Shown here one piece after another: positions 36,346 through 44,645 of a DNA stretch of 64,000 nt (positions are counted from its first letter, which is position 1; the number at the start of each line of letters is the position of its first letter). The DNA is taken from the NCBI RefSeq assembly GCF_024435075.2, contig NZ_JAMZEG020000001.1:248001-312000 (forward strand), read 5' to 3'. Both the position numbers and the translations under genes were made by a program. The DNA is from Marinomonas maritima (lineage in GTDB: Bacteria; Pseudomonadota; Gammaproteobacteria; Pseudomonadales; Marinomonadaceae). Under the pieces are notes generated by a model. That model worked only from the letters and a program-made list of their open reading frames with translations. It searched no databases and was not told where the DNA came from.

Positions 36346-37199
36346 CTGAATTTAATCGAATGACATTAGTCGCTGCTTCACAAGTCGTTGCAGCCTATCA
36401 ATCCCACAATGAGATGGAGCTTCACGAAGTCCAGTGGGGCATCGATCACTTGGTATCAACTAATAGCAAAGACGCAAGGGCTGTAAGCTGGAGTAAACTT
36501 GCAATCGAAAGAAATCTATCGGTTATGACTGTACTTGGACAAACCTCGCTAGTAAGAGCAATCATTGAGCTTGCAATTAAGGCCCCTGCACATTATCAAA
36601 AGACTCCTGAGTGGAAAAAACTATTAGCCGGTCTGCATTTTGATGGTTTTGAAGTTGTACAAGTTGAGAAACCTACTGGCGAGACTGGCTGGGGTGGCAA
36701 TCCGAAAATGGAGAAAGGTTCTGAACTACGCAGGATGCTTCCAGAATATGTTCCGGAGACTGATTTTAGGGAGGCAGCTAGCGAAGTTGAGTTGCTATTA
36801 GACCAAATGAATTTATCAGTTGCTAAGGGCCATCTAAAGCAAGCTACTACAGCATTCCAACTAGGCAATTGGGCTTCATCAAATGCGCAGCTGCGCTCAT
36901 TCTTTGAGTCATATACAAATGAAATATCCGACGAGTTAGGCTATACCGGCAAAGACGATAGTAAGCTGAAACGAGATTTCCTTGGCGAGCTAGATCCTCC
37001 TTTTTTTCTGTCAGATTATAATGAATGGAATGCGAATATACAAAAACCTCAGTACGTTCAAGGCTTGATGAGCCGAATGCACCCTGAGGGTAGTCATCCT
37101 GGTTTGTCCGAAGAAGAGGATGCAACCTTTAGGCTTCAAATTTCACTAATTACCGCTCGCCTTTTCTTACGGCGATTCAAGCAAAGGAAGTGTGCTTAA
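36342..37199 (+). CDS. Hypothetical operon protein with HEPN-like C-terminus
   Basis: The protein has 285 residues and is not recognised by name. The C-terminal third is a helical bundle: NAQLRSFFESYTNEISDEL, then a loop and RMHPEGSHPGLSEEEDATFRL. The R245-x6-H252 spacing fits the upper limit of the HEPN Rx4-6H motif. The N-terminal half is also helical. It is locked into the operon, overlapping both the methyltransferase (4 bp) and, with a GTG start considered, the helicase. Such proteins may serve as regulators or RNase effectors, but this is inference. Confidence 0.65.
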   Translation: MTEFNRMTLVAASQVVAAYQSHNEMELHEVQWGIDHLVSTNSKDARAVSWSKLAIERNLSVMTVLGQTSLVRAIIELAIKAPAHYQKTPEWKKLLAGLHFDGFEVVQVEKPTGETGWGGNPKMEKGSELRRMLPEYVPETDFREAASEVELLLDQMNLSVAKGHLKQATTAFQLGNWASSNAQLRSFFESYTNEISDELGYTGKDDSKLKRDFLGELDPPFFLSDYNEWNANIQKPQYVQGLMSRMHPEGSHPGLSEEEDATFRLQISLITARLFLRRFKQRKCA

Positions 37200-37200
37200 T

Positions 37201-39258
37201 ATGACAAATGTAATTCCATCCGTCTCGGTTAATTATGCTCGTAACGGCAGCTCTAAGAAGTCTAATGAACTGGGGATGCGCGTAATGCAAGAGCGTGCGT
37301 ACGAAAAGCGAGGGGAACAATACTTACTTATCAAATCTCCCCCTGCGTCTGGTAAGAGTCGTGCTTTGATGTTCGTTGCCCTGGATAAATTGAATAACCA
37401 AGGGCTAAAGAAAGCCATTATCGTAGTGCCAGAGAAATCTATTGGCTCTAGCTTTAACAATGAACCACTCAGTGATTTTGGTTTTTATTGGGACTGGAAA
37501 GTAGAACCAAAGTGGAACCTATGTAACGCACCAGGAGGGGATGGCGGTAAGGTTAACTCCGTTAAGGCCTTTTTAGACGGTGAAGACCAAACATTAGTCT
37601 GTACACATGCCACATTCCGCTTTGCAGTCGATCGCTTCGGGATTGATGCGTTTGATGACTGTTTAATCGCCGTAGATGAGTTTCATCACGTAAGTGCAAA
37701 CCCAGACAATAAGCTCGGGGCTCATCTTGGTGAACTCATCGCGAGAGATAAAGTCCACATAGTCGCGATGACTGGTTCCTATTTTCGTGGTGATGCAGAA
37801 GCTGTACTGGCACCTGATGACGAAGCCAATTTTGAGACAGTTACCTATACTTACTACGAACAGTTAAATGGCTATGAATACCTTAAGACATTAGACATTG
37901 GGTATTACTTCTATTCAGGTAGTTATTCAGATGAAATTCTGAATGTGCTCGATGCTGATGAAAAGACAATCATCCATATCCCGAACGTTAATTCACGGGA
38001 AAGCACGAAAGATAAGATCCGCGAAGTTGAGCACATCATTGAGTCACTCGGGGAGTGGCAAGGGAGCGACCCTGATACCGGTTTTCAACTCATTAAAGCG
38101 GCCAACGGTCGAATATTGAAAATCGCAGATTTAGTCGATGACGATTCTAATAAACGGGATAAAGTAACAGCAGCACTAAGGCGTCCTGAAGCCAAGAATG
38201 ATAGAGACCTCGTCGATATTATCATTGCGCTAGGTATGGCTAAGGAAGGCTTTGACTGGATTTGGTGTGAACATGCTTTAACCGTGGGCTACCGATCCAG
38301 TTTAACGGAAATCATTCAAATCATCGGACGTGCAACACGAGATGCCAAAGGCAAAACACACGCGAAGTTTACTAATTTAATCGCAGAACCCGATGCGACA
38401 GAGGAAACGGTTGCTGAGGCCGTAAACGATACGCTGAAGGCGATTGCAGCGAGCCTTTTGATGGAGCAGGTTTTGGCGCCTCGCTTTGAGTTTAAACCCA
38501 AGAATAAAGACAGCGGGCCAATCGAGGGTTTCGACTATGGTGATGAAGGGTATGACCCCAATAAAACGAATGTTGGCTTCAATGAGTCTACAGGGCAGTT
38601 TCAGATAGAAATAAAGGGCCTAGCCGAGCCTAAGAGTGACAGTGCAAAGCGTATATGTAAGGAAGATCTGAACGAAGTCATCACTTCGTTTGTTCAAGAC
38701 AAAAGCGCCCTAGAACGCGGTATGTTCGATGAGGAACTTGTTCCTGAGGAATTAACCCAAGTTCGAATGGGTAAAATTGTGAAGGATCGTTACCCTGGGC
38801 TGGATGATGAAGACCAGGAAGCTGTGCGCCAGCATGCGATTGCTGCGCTTAACTTGACTCAGCAGGGAAAAGACGAAGCGAACCCAGTCATCGGGTTACC
38901 TGATGATAAAGAGTCATCTGCTAACACAGCATTTGTGGAAGGTGTTCGTAAATTTGCCATGAACGTAACGGAGCTGGATATCGATTTGATTGATCGGATT
39001 AATCCATTCAGTGAAGCCTATGCGATATTAGCCAAATCGATGAGCGAAGAAAGCCTGAAGCAAGTAGCATCGGTTATTAATGCAAAAAAAGTAAACCTTT
39101 CCGAAGAAGAAGCACGAGAGCTTGCAATGCGTGCCGTGCAATTCAAGAAAGAGCGTGGCCGTTTACCTGATATTACGGCTCAGGACCCATGGGAGCGCCG
39201 TATGGCTGAAGGCATTGCCTTCATACAACGGAAAGTAGCGGAGAAAGCTAATGGTTGA
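37201..39258 (+). CDS. SF2 DEAD/DEAH-box helicase of the cargo operon
   Basis: The start ATG at 37201 is chosen 10 bases after GGAAG; an upstream GTG at 37192 is in frame. Numbering from the GTG, Walker A is PPASGKS at 50-56, Walker B DEFH at 162-165, motif III TGS near 194-196 and motif VI QIIGRATR at 376-383. The C-terminal 300 residues lack known motifs and may bind partners. The protein resembles the helicase subunits of restriction and phage-defence systems. It overlaps the GIY-YIG gene by 8 bp. Confidence 0.87.
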   Translation: MTNVIPSVSVNYARNGSSKKSNELGMRVMQERAYEKRGEQYLLIKSPPASGKSRALMFVALDKLNNQGLKKAIIVVPEKSIGSSFNNEPLSDFGFYWDWKVEPKWNLCNAPGGDGGKVNSVKAFLDGEDQTLVCTHATFRFAVDRFGIDAFDDCLIAVDEFHHVSANPDNKLGAHLGELIARDKVHIVAMTGSYFRGDAEAVLAPDDEANFETVTYTYYEQLNGYEYLKTLDIGYYFYSGSYSDEILNVLDADEKTIIHIPNVNSRESTKDKIREVEHIIESLGEWQGSDPDTGFQLIKAANGRILKIADLVDDDSNKRDKVTAALRRPEAKNDRDLVDIIIALGMAKEGFDWIWCEHALTVGYRSSLTEIIQIIGRATRDAKGKTHAKFTNLIAEPDATEETVAEAVNDTLKAIAASLLMEQVLAPRFEFKPKNKDSGPIEGFDYGDEGYDPNKTNVGFNESTGQFQIEIKGLAEPKSDSAKRICKEDLNEVITSFVQDKSALERGMFDEELVPEELTQVRMGKIVKDRYPGLDDEDQEAVRQHAIAALNLTQQGKDEANPVIGLPDDKESSANTAFVEGVRKFAMNVTELDIDLIDRINPFSEAYAILAKSMSEESLKQVASVINAKKVNLSEEEARELAMRAVQFKKERGRLPDITAQDPWERRMAEGIAFIQRKVAEKANG

Positions 39259-40459
39259 TGTCAGTAATGAAGAGTTGCTCGCACAACTTGGTGTTGAGGT
39301 AAAGCAGGAAAAGAAAGCAAAGCTTACACCGCGAGAAGAGCGAATCATAGCCGGCTTTGAGGAGATCCAGCGGTTTTATGACGAGCATGATAGAGAACCT
39401 ATGCATGGCGAAGATAGAGATATCTTTGAGCGTATGTATGCAACCCGTTTAGACCAAATTCGAAAGAGCGAAGAATGCTTGGAGCTAGTAAAGGGTTTGG
39501 ATAATCAAGGTCTGTTAGAGAATTCGTATAATGTCGGTGAACCGCCAGCTGAATACAATTCGGATGAGGAGCTTTTAGCAGACTTAGGTATTGAAGCGTC
39601 AAAAGAAGATGATATCACTCAGCTAAAGCACGTGAGATCGGCTTCAGAGAAACGGAAAGCTGCAGAAGAAATCGGTAACCGAAAACGTTGCGAAGACTTT
39701 GAGAAGTTCAAGCCGTTGTTTGAATCAGTCCAGGAAGACATAAAATCAGGTGCCCGAAAGACCTTACCGTTTAGCAAGGATGGGAGTATTGAAAAAGGTA
39801 ACTACTTCATTCTATCAGGGCAAAAGGCTTACGTAGCAGAAGTCGGTGAAGCATTCACAGGCTCCGACGGGCGGAATGAATATAGACTAAGGGTGATTTT
39901 TGACAATGGAGTTGAAAGCAATCAGTTAATGCATTCACTTCAGAAACGCCTATGGGAAGATGAGACAGGCCGACGAATAAGCGAAAAAGAAAGCAGCGCG
40001 GGACCTCTATTTGATGGTGTGGCTGACGAGAATGATTCGGAAAGCGGCACCATCTACATCCTTAGGAGTAAGTCTGATTTACCGGTGATCTCGGAAAATC
40101 GAGATGTTATTCATAAGATTGGTGTTACTGGTGGCGACGTTAAAAAACGTATAGCAAACGCACGGGTAGATCCAACCTATCTCATGGCCGATGTAGAAGT
40201 TGTTGCTACGTATGAACTTTACAATATCAACCGGAAGAAACTGGAAAATCTGATCCACCATATATTTGAACCAGTACGATTAGATATCGAAATTAACGAT
40301 CGGTTTGGACACCCAGTAAAGCCTCGTGAGTGGTTTTTAGTTCCAATTTTTGCAATTGATAACGCAGTTGAAAAAATTAAGGATGGGAGTATTTCCTCGT
40401 ATGTCTATGATTCGAATAAAGCGAATTTAGTTCACCGTGACGAGTCTGCAGAAGAGTGA
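39251..40459 (+). CDS. GIY-YIG (T5orf172-type) nuclease protein
   Basis: The protein has 402 residues. The N-terminal half has a repeated motif, EELLAQLGVE (8-17) and EELLADLGIE (106-115), on charged helices. The C-terminal nuclease core reads GTIYIL (266-271), KIG (289-291), R300 and E332 in KLENLIHH, which fit the GIY, YIG, Arg and Glu positions. It overlaps the helicase stop. Together with the helicase and the methyltransferase it likely forms a restriction-like machine in which this protein cuts DNA. It is the last gene of the operon. Confidence 0.85.
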   Translation: MVDVSNEELLAQLGVEVKQEKKAKLTPREERIIAGFEEIQRFYDEHDREPMHGEDRDIFERMYATRLDQIRKSEECLELVKGLDNQGLLENSYNVGEPPAEYNSDEELLADLGIEASKEDDITQLKHVRSASEKRKAAEEIGNRKRCEDFEKFKPLFESVQEDIKSGARKTLPFSKDGSIEKGNYFILSGQKAYVAEVGEAFTGSDGRNEYRLRVIFDNGVESNQLMHSLQKRLWEDETGRRISEKESSAGPLFDGVADENDSESGTIYILRSKSDLPVISENRDVIHKIGVTGGDVKKRIANARVDPTYLMADVEVVATYELYNINRKKLENLIHHIFEPVRLDIEINDRFGHPVKPREWFLVPIFAIDNAVEKIKDGSISSYVYDSNKANLVHRDESAEE

Positions 40460-40468
40460 TGTCATTTG

Positions 40469-40642
40469 ATGACTGAGAATCTGCTGTCTTTTCCAATCAA
40501 TGAGAAACTTACTTTGAAGCACCTTCGTCAAGATATGGAGGATTATTGGTTTTACGACTCGGTACAGGAGCTATTGACTAACAGGCATAGCCTACTTGAG
40601 GACCTCTCCAGGAATTTAGAGAGTGGTGCACTTCAGAGTTGA
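40469..40642 (+). CDS. Short ORF, probable gene remnant (57 aa)
   Basis: The frame MTENLLSFPINEKLTLKHL... runs to a TGA at 40640-40642. It begins 9 bp after the GIY-YIG stop. It reads like the first part of a longer protein (ordered start, acidic and aromatic DMEDYWFYDS) cut short, so it may be the 5' end of a lost gene. I cannot assign it to a family with confidence. The following 90 bp up to the convergent helicase gene hold nothing clear. Confidence 0.4.
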   Translation: MTENLLSFPINEKLTLKHLRQDMEDYWFYDSVQELLTNRHSLLEDLSRNLESGALQS

Positions 40643-40735
40643 ATTCGCGACTCGTGAATGGTAACAGATGGCGTGAAAGAGGGCTTATACATCCTATTCC
40701 AGAGCAAGATCAATTGCCCTAGGTGTTGCTAACTA

Positions 40736-42103
40736 TTAAATGTAATACGAGATGATTCTTGACTTAAACGAACTCATTGAAAGCTCTGCCAAGGTTGAGT
40801 GATTGATGAGTTCGTCTACGTTATTCCCCCAAATATCATCCACATCGATATCAGAGAAAGTGTCTTGAACATAGTCATGGTAGCCATGATTGCTGTTAGA
40901 TTGATTATTGGGATTTTCTATACCTTCAAGTAGTCGATCTGTTTGCTCGTAATGATACGAGTCAGGTATAGCTTGATTAAGGCGCTCTGCAAACTCGACT
41001 AAATCAGGTTCAGCTAATACGAACATATAGCCAATGGCTGTTTGCTCCTCGGTCATGCGTAAAATACGCCCAAGTATCTGTCTAAAGTAGAGCTCAGTTG
41101 TGACATCCGTAAGGTTGCAGCAGACTTGAAGTCTTGGGATGTCAGTGCCTTCGCTAATCATCGCAATACTAATGATCCACTCGCAAGAGTCCTCTCGAAA
41201 GCGATCGATAAGCTCAGCAGAGTCTTCTTGTTTGTATGAAACAATGGTTGCACTTTTACCAAAATGTCCCGAAAGAATTGCTTGTATCTGCAAGGCATGT
41301 GCGTAAGACGCTGCGACAATTAAGCCACCTGCATTAGAGCTCGTGGTTCGTAACTCATTTAACTTCTGAATGCTCAGTGATAGCATGTATTTAATGACTT
41401 CTGGTTGTTTTAAGATCAATCGATAGCTGATATCGCCATTTTCGATAAGGTCTTGAATACTTTGATAGGTATTACTTTCCTGGCCTTTGCGCACTACCAC
41501 TTGATTTATATCTATCGCTGTAATGTGTGGAGCTCGACAAACGTTATCCTGTATGGCTTCAAGTAAATCGTATGTGAAATCACATTGAATATGGCCTTCA
41601 GGATTAGAGTATCGAGCAAGTGGGATTGGGAGAGTGTCTGTACGCCAAGGAGTACCAGTTAACGATAGTGTGTAAGTTGCTAAGTTTTGGATAGTAGAAA
41701 GTAGGCTCAATCCCCATGCATTGGCCGGTGAGTCTCCGTCGCCAGCGCAATGGTGAATTTCATCAAAGATTACGAGCACTCGGCTCTTACTTAGGCTGCT
41801 AATTAGCTCATTGATACTCGACATAGAGTGATAGGTGCGAGATACGCCTAGAGCTCCTAGCTGGCCATTAAAGGAGCGTTCTAACACATGCTCAAATGTT
41901 GAGCGGATACTGTGACTGACCACTTTAGAAGGCGAGAAGCAGACAACATAATCAATCTTTCGGTCGTCGATCAGTTGTTTTGCTACATAGCTGGCCATAA
42001 GGGTTTTTCCTGCTCCTGGTGTAGCAAGTACTAATGCGTCAGATTTGTGCTGGTATTGTTCTATTAATTTTGCAATACATTGTTTTTGCCATTCTCTTAA
42101 CAT
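40736..42103 (-). CDS. SF2 DEAD/DEAH-box helicase, second cargo module
   Basis: The protein has 455 residues, a compact helicase: Walker A ATPGAGKT (27-34), DEIH (114-117), LTGTPWR motif III, and QILGRILR motif VI near 360-367. It resembles the ComFA/type III restriction-like group without an attached nuclease. It overlaps the preceding winged-helix gene by 7 bp, so the two are coupled. The pair is divergent from the XRE regulator. Its task is unknown; a defence or transposon-maintenance role is possible. Confidence 0.85.
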   Translation of the reverse strand: MLREWQKQCIAKLIEQYQHKSDALVLATPGAGKTLMASYVAKQLIDDRKIDYVVCFSPSKVVSHSIRSTFEHVLERSFNGQLGALGVSRTYHSMSSINELISSLSKSRVLVIFDEIHHCAGDGDSPANAWGLSLLSTIQNLATYTLSLTGTPWRTDTLPIPLARYSNPEGHIQCDFTYDLLEAIQDNVCRAPHITAIDINQVVVRKGQESNTYQSIQDLIENGDISYRLILKQPEVIKYMLSLSIQKLNELRTTSSNAGGLIVAASYAHALQIQAILSGHFGKSATIVSYKQEDSAELIDRFREDSCEWIISIAMISEGTDIPRLQVCCNLTDVTTELYFRQILGRILRMTEEQTAIGYMFVLAEPDLVEFAERLNQAIPDSYHYEQTDRLLEGIENPNNQSNSNHGYHDYVQDTFSDIDVDDIWGNNVDELINHSTLAELSMSSFKSRIISYYI

Positions 42104-42636
42104 GCCTTATCACTCTTCATATTCGTTTCTTGTATCACTTTTTTTAGTGCGTTTAAGCGTCCATAAAGTTGAGTCGACTGTTCTTTTGTTTGATGTAATA
42201 GCTTTTGAATGATCTGACGATTAGCCGGATACTTAGTCAGAAAATCCCTGTAAGCCTCAATTTCACCTAATATCATTTTTAATTCTGTGCTCGTTTTTGC
42301 TTCTTCAATTTTAAGTAGTGTCTCTTGCTGTCTGACTTCGCTTTCAGTATGGCAGACATCATTCGGTTTTGAGTCACACGTTTTTTGATCAAGTAATATA
42401 AGCAGTGAATCGCTGAAATGATAGGTTCGAGCGTTGCGTTCCCCGCTGGCCGTTATTAGGTTTTTTGTCGTCAGTATATTAACGTTCTTTGCGATAAATC
42501 TGGTTGATTGGACCAAGTTCAATTCGGTTGTACTCGTGGCCAACTGGATGAGTTCCTTTCGCTTGATGCTGGTTCCTTCCACACGTTGTAAGAGTTCTTT
42601 GAACGGTTTATTCAAAGAAAATGGTTTAGATGTCAT
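42097..42636 (-). CDS. Winged-helix-like partner of the cargo helicase
   Basis: The protein has 179 residues, not recognised by name. Residues about 20-85 look like a winged helix (KRKELIQLATSTTELN... NLITASGERNARTYHFSDSL). The rest, about 110-175, is a long charged coiled coil (EEAKTSTELKMILGEIEAYRD). It could be a DNA-binding subunit that brings the helicase to its target. The promoter lies in 42637-42737 with two palindromic operators. Confidence 0.65.
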   Translation of the reverse strand: MTSKPFSLNKPFKELLQRVEGTSIKRKELIQLATSTTELNLVQSTRFIAKNVNILTTKNLITASGERNARTYHFSDSLLILLDQKTCDSKPNDVCHTESEVRQQETLLKIEEAKTSTELKMILGEIEAYRDFLTKYPANRQIIQKLLHQTKEQSTQLYGRLNALKKVIQETNMKSDKAC

Positions 42637-42660
42637 GTTTATGTCTCAAAAAACTGAAAA

Positions 42661-42675
42661 CTTAGGATTGCTAAG
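42661..42675. promoter_or_regulatory. Operator 1, palindrome CTTAG-N5-CTAAG
   Basis: CTTAGGATTGCTAAG is one of two 15-bp sites with the same half-sites, between divergent genes. Both are followed by TAT. It is the likely binding site of the XRE protein. Confidence 0.7.
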
Positions 42676-42694
42676 TATACAGAAATAAGTAAAA

Positions 42695-42709
42695 CTTAGA
42701 CAATCTAAG
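42695..42709. promoter_or_regulatory. Operator 2, palindrome CTTAG-N5-CTAAG
   Basis: CTTAGACAATCTAAG repeats the half-sites of the first operator 34 bp away, about three helical turns, so dimers on both could contact each other. It lies close to the XRE start and fits autorepression. Confidence 0.7.
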
Positions 42710-42737
42710 TATGTGAGACTTTAAAGATGAAACCATT

Positions 42738-43058
42738 TTGTCAGATAACCCAATACCACTGCGGCTCAAGCAAGCTCGCAAAAACATCGGCATTTCCCAG
42801 AAAGAACTTGGGATCAAAATAGGTATGGACGCGAGTTCTGCTAGTGGCCGTATGAATCACTATGAGAAAGGCAGACATGTACCTGATGTGGCGACGCTGA
42901 GAAAGATTGCAGCGGAGCTCAATGTGCCACTGAATTATTTCTTTTGTGAAGATGATTTAAGCGCTGAGTTAGCATGTTTAATTTCTAAGCTCGATGATAA
43001 GAGTAAGAAAGATCTGATAACAGAGCTGCTCGCCACTAAAGGCAGCGATAGCGCTTAG
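42738..43058 (+). CDS. XRE-family helix-turn-helix regulator
   Basis: The protein has 106 residues. The HTH is clear: RLKQARKNIGISQKELGIKIGM... GRMNHYEKGRHVPDVATLRKIA, then a short C-terminal helical region. The start is TTG at 42738; no ATG or GTG in this frame lies upstream before a stop. It is 30 bp before tnsD and might be co-transcribed with tnsD-tnsE, so it could tie transposition to the control of the divergent helicase pair. Autoregulation through the two operators is inferred. Confidence 0.85.
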   Translation: MSDNPIPLRLKQARKNIGISQKELGIKIGMDASSASGRMNHYEKGRHVPDVATLRKIAAELNVPLNYFFCEDDLSAELACLISKLDDKSKKDLITELLATKGSDSA

Positions 43059-43088
43059 TTGTATTCATCTTTCACCACAGGGTGAACG

Positions 43089-44645
43089 ATGATTTTTCAA
43101 TTTCCAGTACCACATAACGATGAGCTATTAGGTAGTGTCTTAGCTCGTTTCATTTCTAGGCAGGGCATACGCGAGGATAAAGTAGCACTTGAGCTGCTTT
43201 TTGGAAGCCGAAACATAGTGCCTTCGGCTTTGCTTCAAGGTCACCTTTCTGACTTATCTCGACAGGTCTGGCGCTTATGGCCTGCAACTACCGATGAAAT
43301 GCTAGAAAAACACTCAATACTTCCTGTGTTTAAGTCATTTATTGAACCTAGTAGATATGCAGCCATTTTTTCTGATTTAGCTTTTGATTCTAAAAGTCAT
43401 TCAATGCTGAAAACAGGAATTAACGCTTCTTCTTTGGAATTTCCAGCTTACTACCGATATTGCCCAATTTGCTTCAATGAGGATATGAAGCAGTATGCTT
43501 ATAGTTACTGGAGACGGCAATTTCATTTACCAGGCGTAACAGTTTGCTTAACGCATCGATGCGTCTTAGTTAACTCAGAGTTTGATTTAAAACCAAGTCG
43601 TCGTCACTCATTTATAGAGGCTTCGAGTCTCTCAACTATGTCGAGACCATCTGCTGATGAAGTCTGTGAAAAACCAATGCTAGTTGATCTGGCTAGTAAT
43701 ATTGATCGATTGCTTCATCAGCCTTTTCCGTACATATCACCAGATCAGTGGACGGTATTTTATGATGCAAGACTTAGAGAGGTTGGATTAAAAAGCACTA
43801 AGGGTGTTGAGCATCATCAGGTTGAAAGTCAATTTAGCCAGTATTGGGGGGATAGATTCTTAAAAGAATGCGGCCTAGATCTTGTGGGAGGGGTAACGTG
43901 GCTTCAGACATTTTTTCGCAAACATCGAAAGCACTTCTCTTATCTACATCACCTGCTGTGCCTACAAGCACTATTTCCAAATTGGAAGCTGAATGATGTT
44001 TTTAGCGAGGCATCAAGTATTAGGGTGCAGTCTGCTAAGAGAGTATATAGCTCTTCTCAAGCTGATTTAAGAGCGCCTGAGTATCGGGCAGTTTGGCATG
44101 ATCTTAAAAAAGAGAACGCAACTCTCAAGGATATTAGAGCAACGAGGGAAGGAGTTCGAGTGTACTCATGGCTTTATCGATTCGATAATGTATGGTTGAA
44201 AGAGCATCTTCCCATCCCGTTCAAAAACAACCGTGGTCGAATTGTCGATTGGAAGAAACGAGATCTAGAAGTGGTTAGGACGCTTTTAAAAATCCGCAGC
44301 AACAGTTTTGATGACTTGTCATTACCAAGGATGACCCAGCAATGGTTTATTACTCAAACTAAATTGCGCTGGGGGATTGATAAGCACCTCTCTAAGTTAC
44401 CGCTTTGCCAACGTTTTTTTATCAAATACACAGAATCTATTGAGGAGTTCCAAGTTCGCCGAGTTCTCGCTATTATCGTTAATGCCATCAACTTTAACGA
44501 GCCTATTCCAAGACCATATGAAATTGAACGCCTTGCTGGACTCAGCGAAAAACGGATTCGGGAAGCTACGCGACGAATTATCAGAGAAAATCTCGAAATG
44601 GTTCCCTGCTTTAAGTTACCTTCCAAGAGACACCGAACTGGTTAA
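43089..44645 (+). CDS. tnsD: Tn7-like target selector TnsD (TniQ family)
   Basis: The protein has 518 residues (Tn7 TnsD has 508). The TniQ zinc finger is visible as C125, C128 (CPIC), C153 and H156 (CLTHRC), one residue after the Tn7 positions C124, C127, C152 and H155. TnsD binds the end of glmS and directs insertion to attTn7, which is exactly where this element lies. C-terminal helix-turn-helix segments (RLAGLSEKRIREATRRI) fit site-specific DNA binding. Confidence 0.93.
   Translation: MIFQFPVPHNDELLGSVLARFISRQGIREDKVALELLFGSRNIVPSALLQGHLSDLSRQVWRLWPATTDEMLEKHSILPVFKSFIEPSRYAAIFSDLAFDSKSHSMLKTGINASSLEFPAYYRYCPICFNEDMKQYAYSYWRRQFHLPGVTVCLTHRCVLVNSEFDLKPSRRHSFIEASSLSTMSRPSADEVCEKPMLVDLASNIDRLLHQPFPYISPDQWTVFYDARLREVGLKSTKGVEHHQVESQFSQYWGDRFLKECGLDLVGGVTWLQTFFRKHRKHFSYLHHLLCLQALFPNWKLNDVFSEASSIRVQSAKRVYSSSQADLRAPEYRAVWHDLKKENATLKDIRATREGVRVYSWLYRFDNVWLKEHLPIPFKNNRGRIVDWKKRDLEVVRTLLKIRSNSFDDLSLPRMTQQWFITQTKLRWGIDKHLSKLPLCQRFFIKYTESIEEFQVRRVLAIIVNAINFNEPIPRPYEIERLAGLSEKRIREATRRIIRENLEMVPCFKLPSKRHRTG

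Noticed and set aside
43089..44645. TnsD as an independent TniQ of another element
   Set aside because: Zinc ligands align with Tn7 TnsD one to one and the element sits at the glmS site that TnsD recognises.
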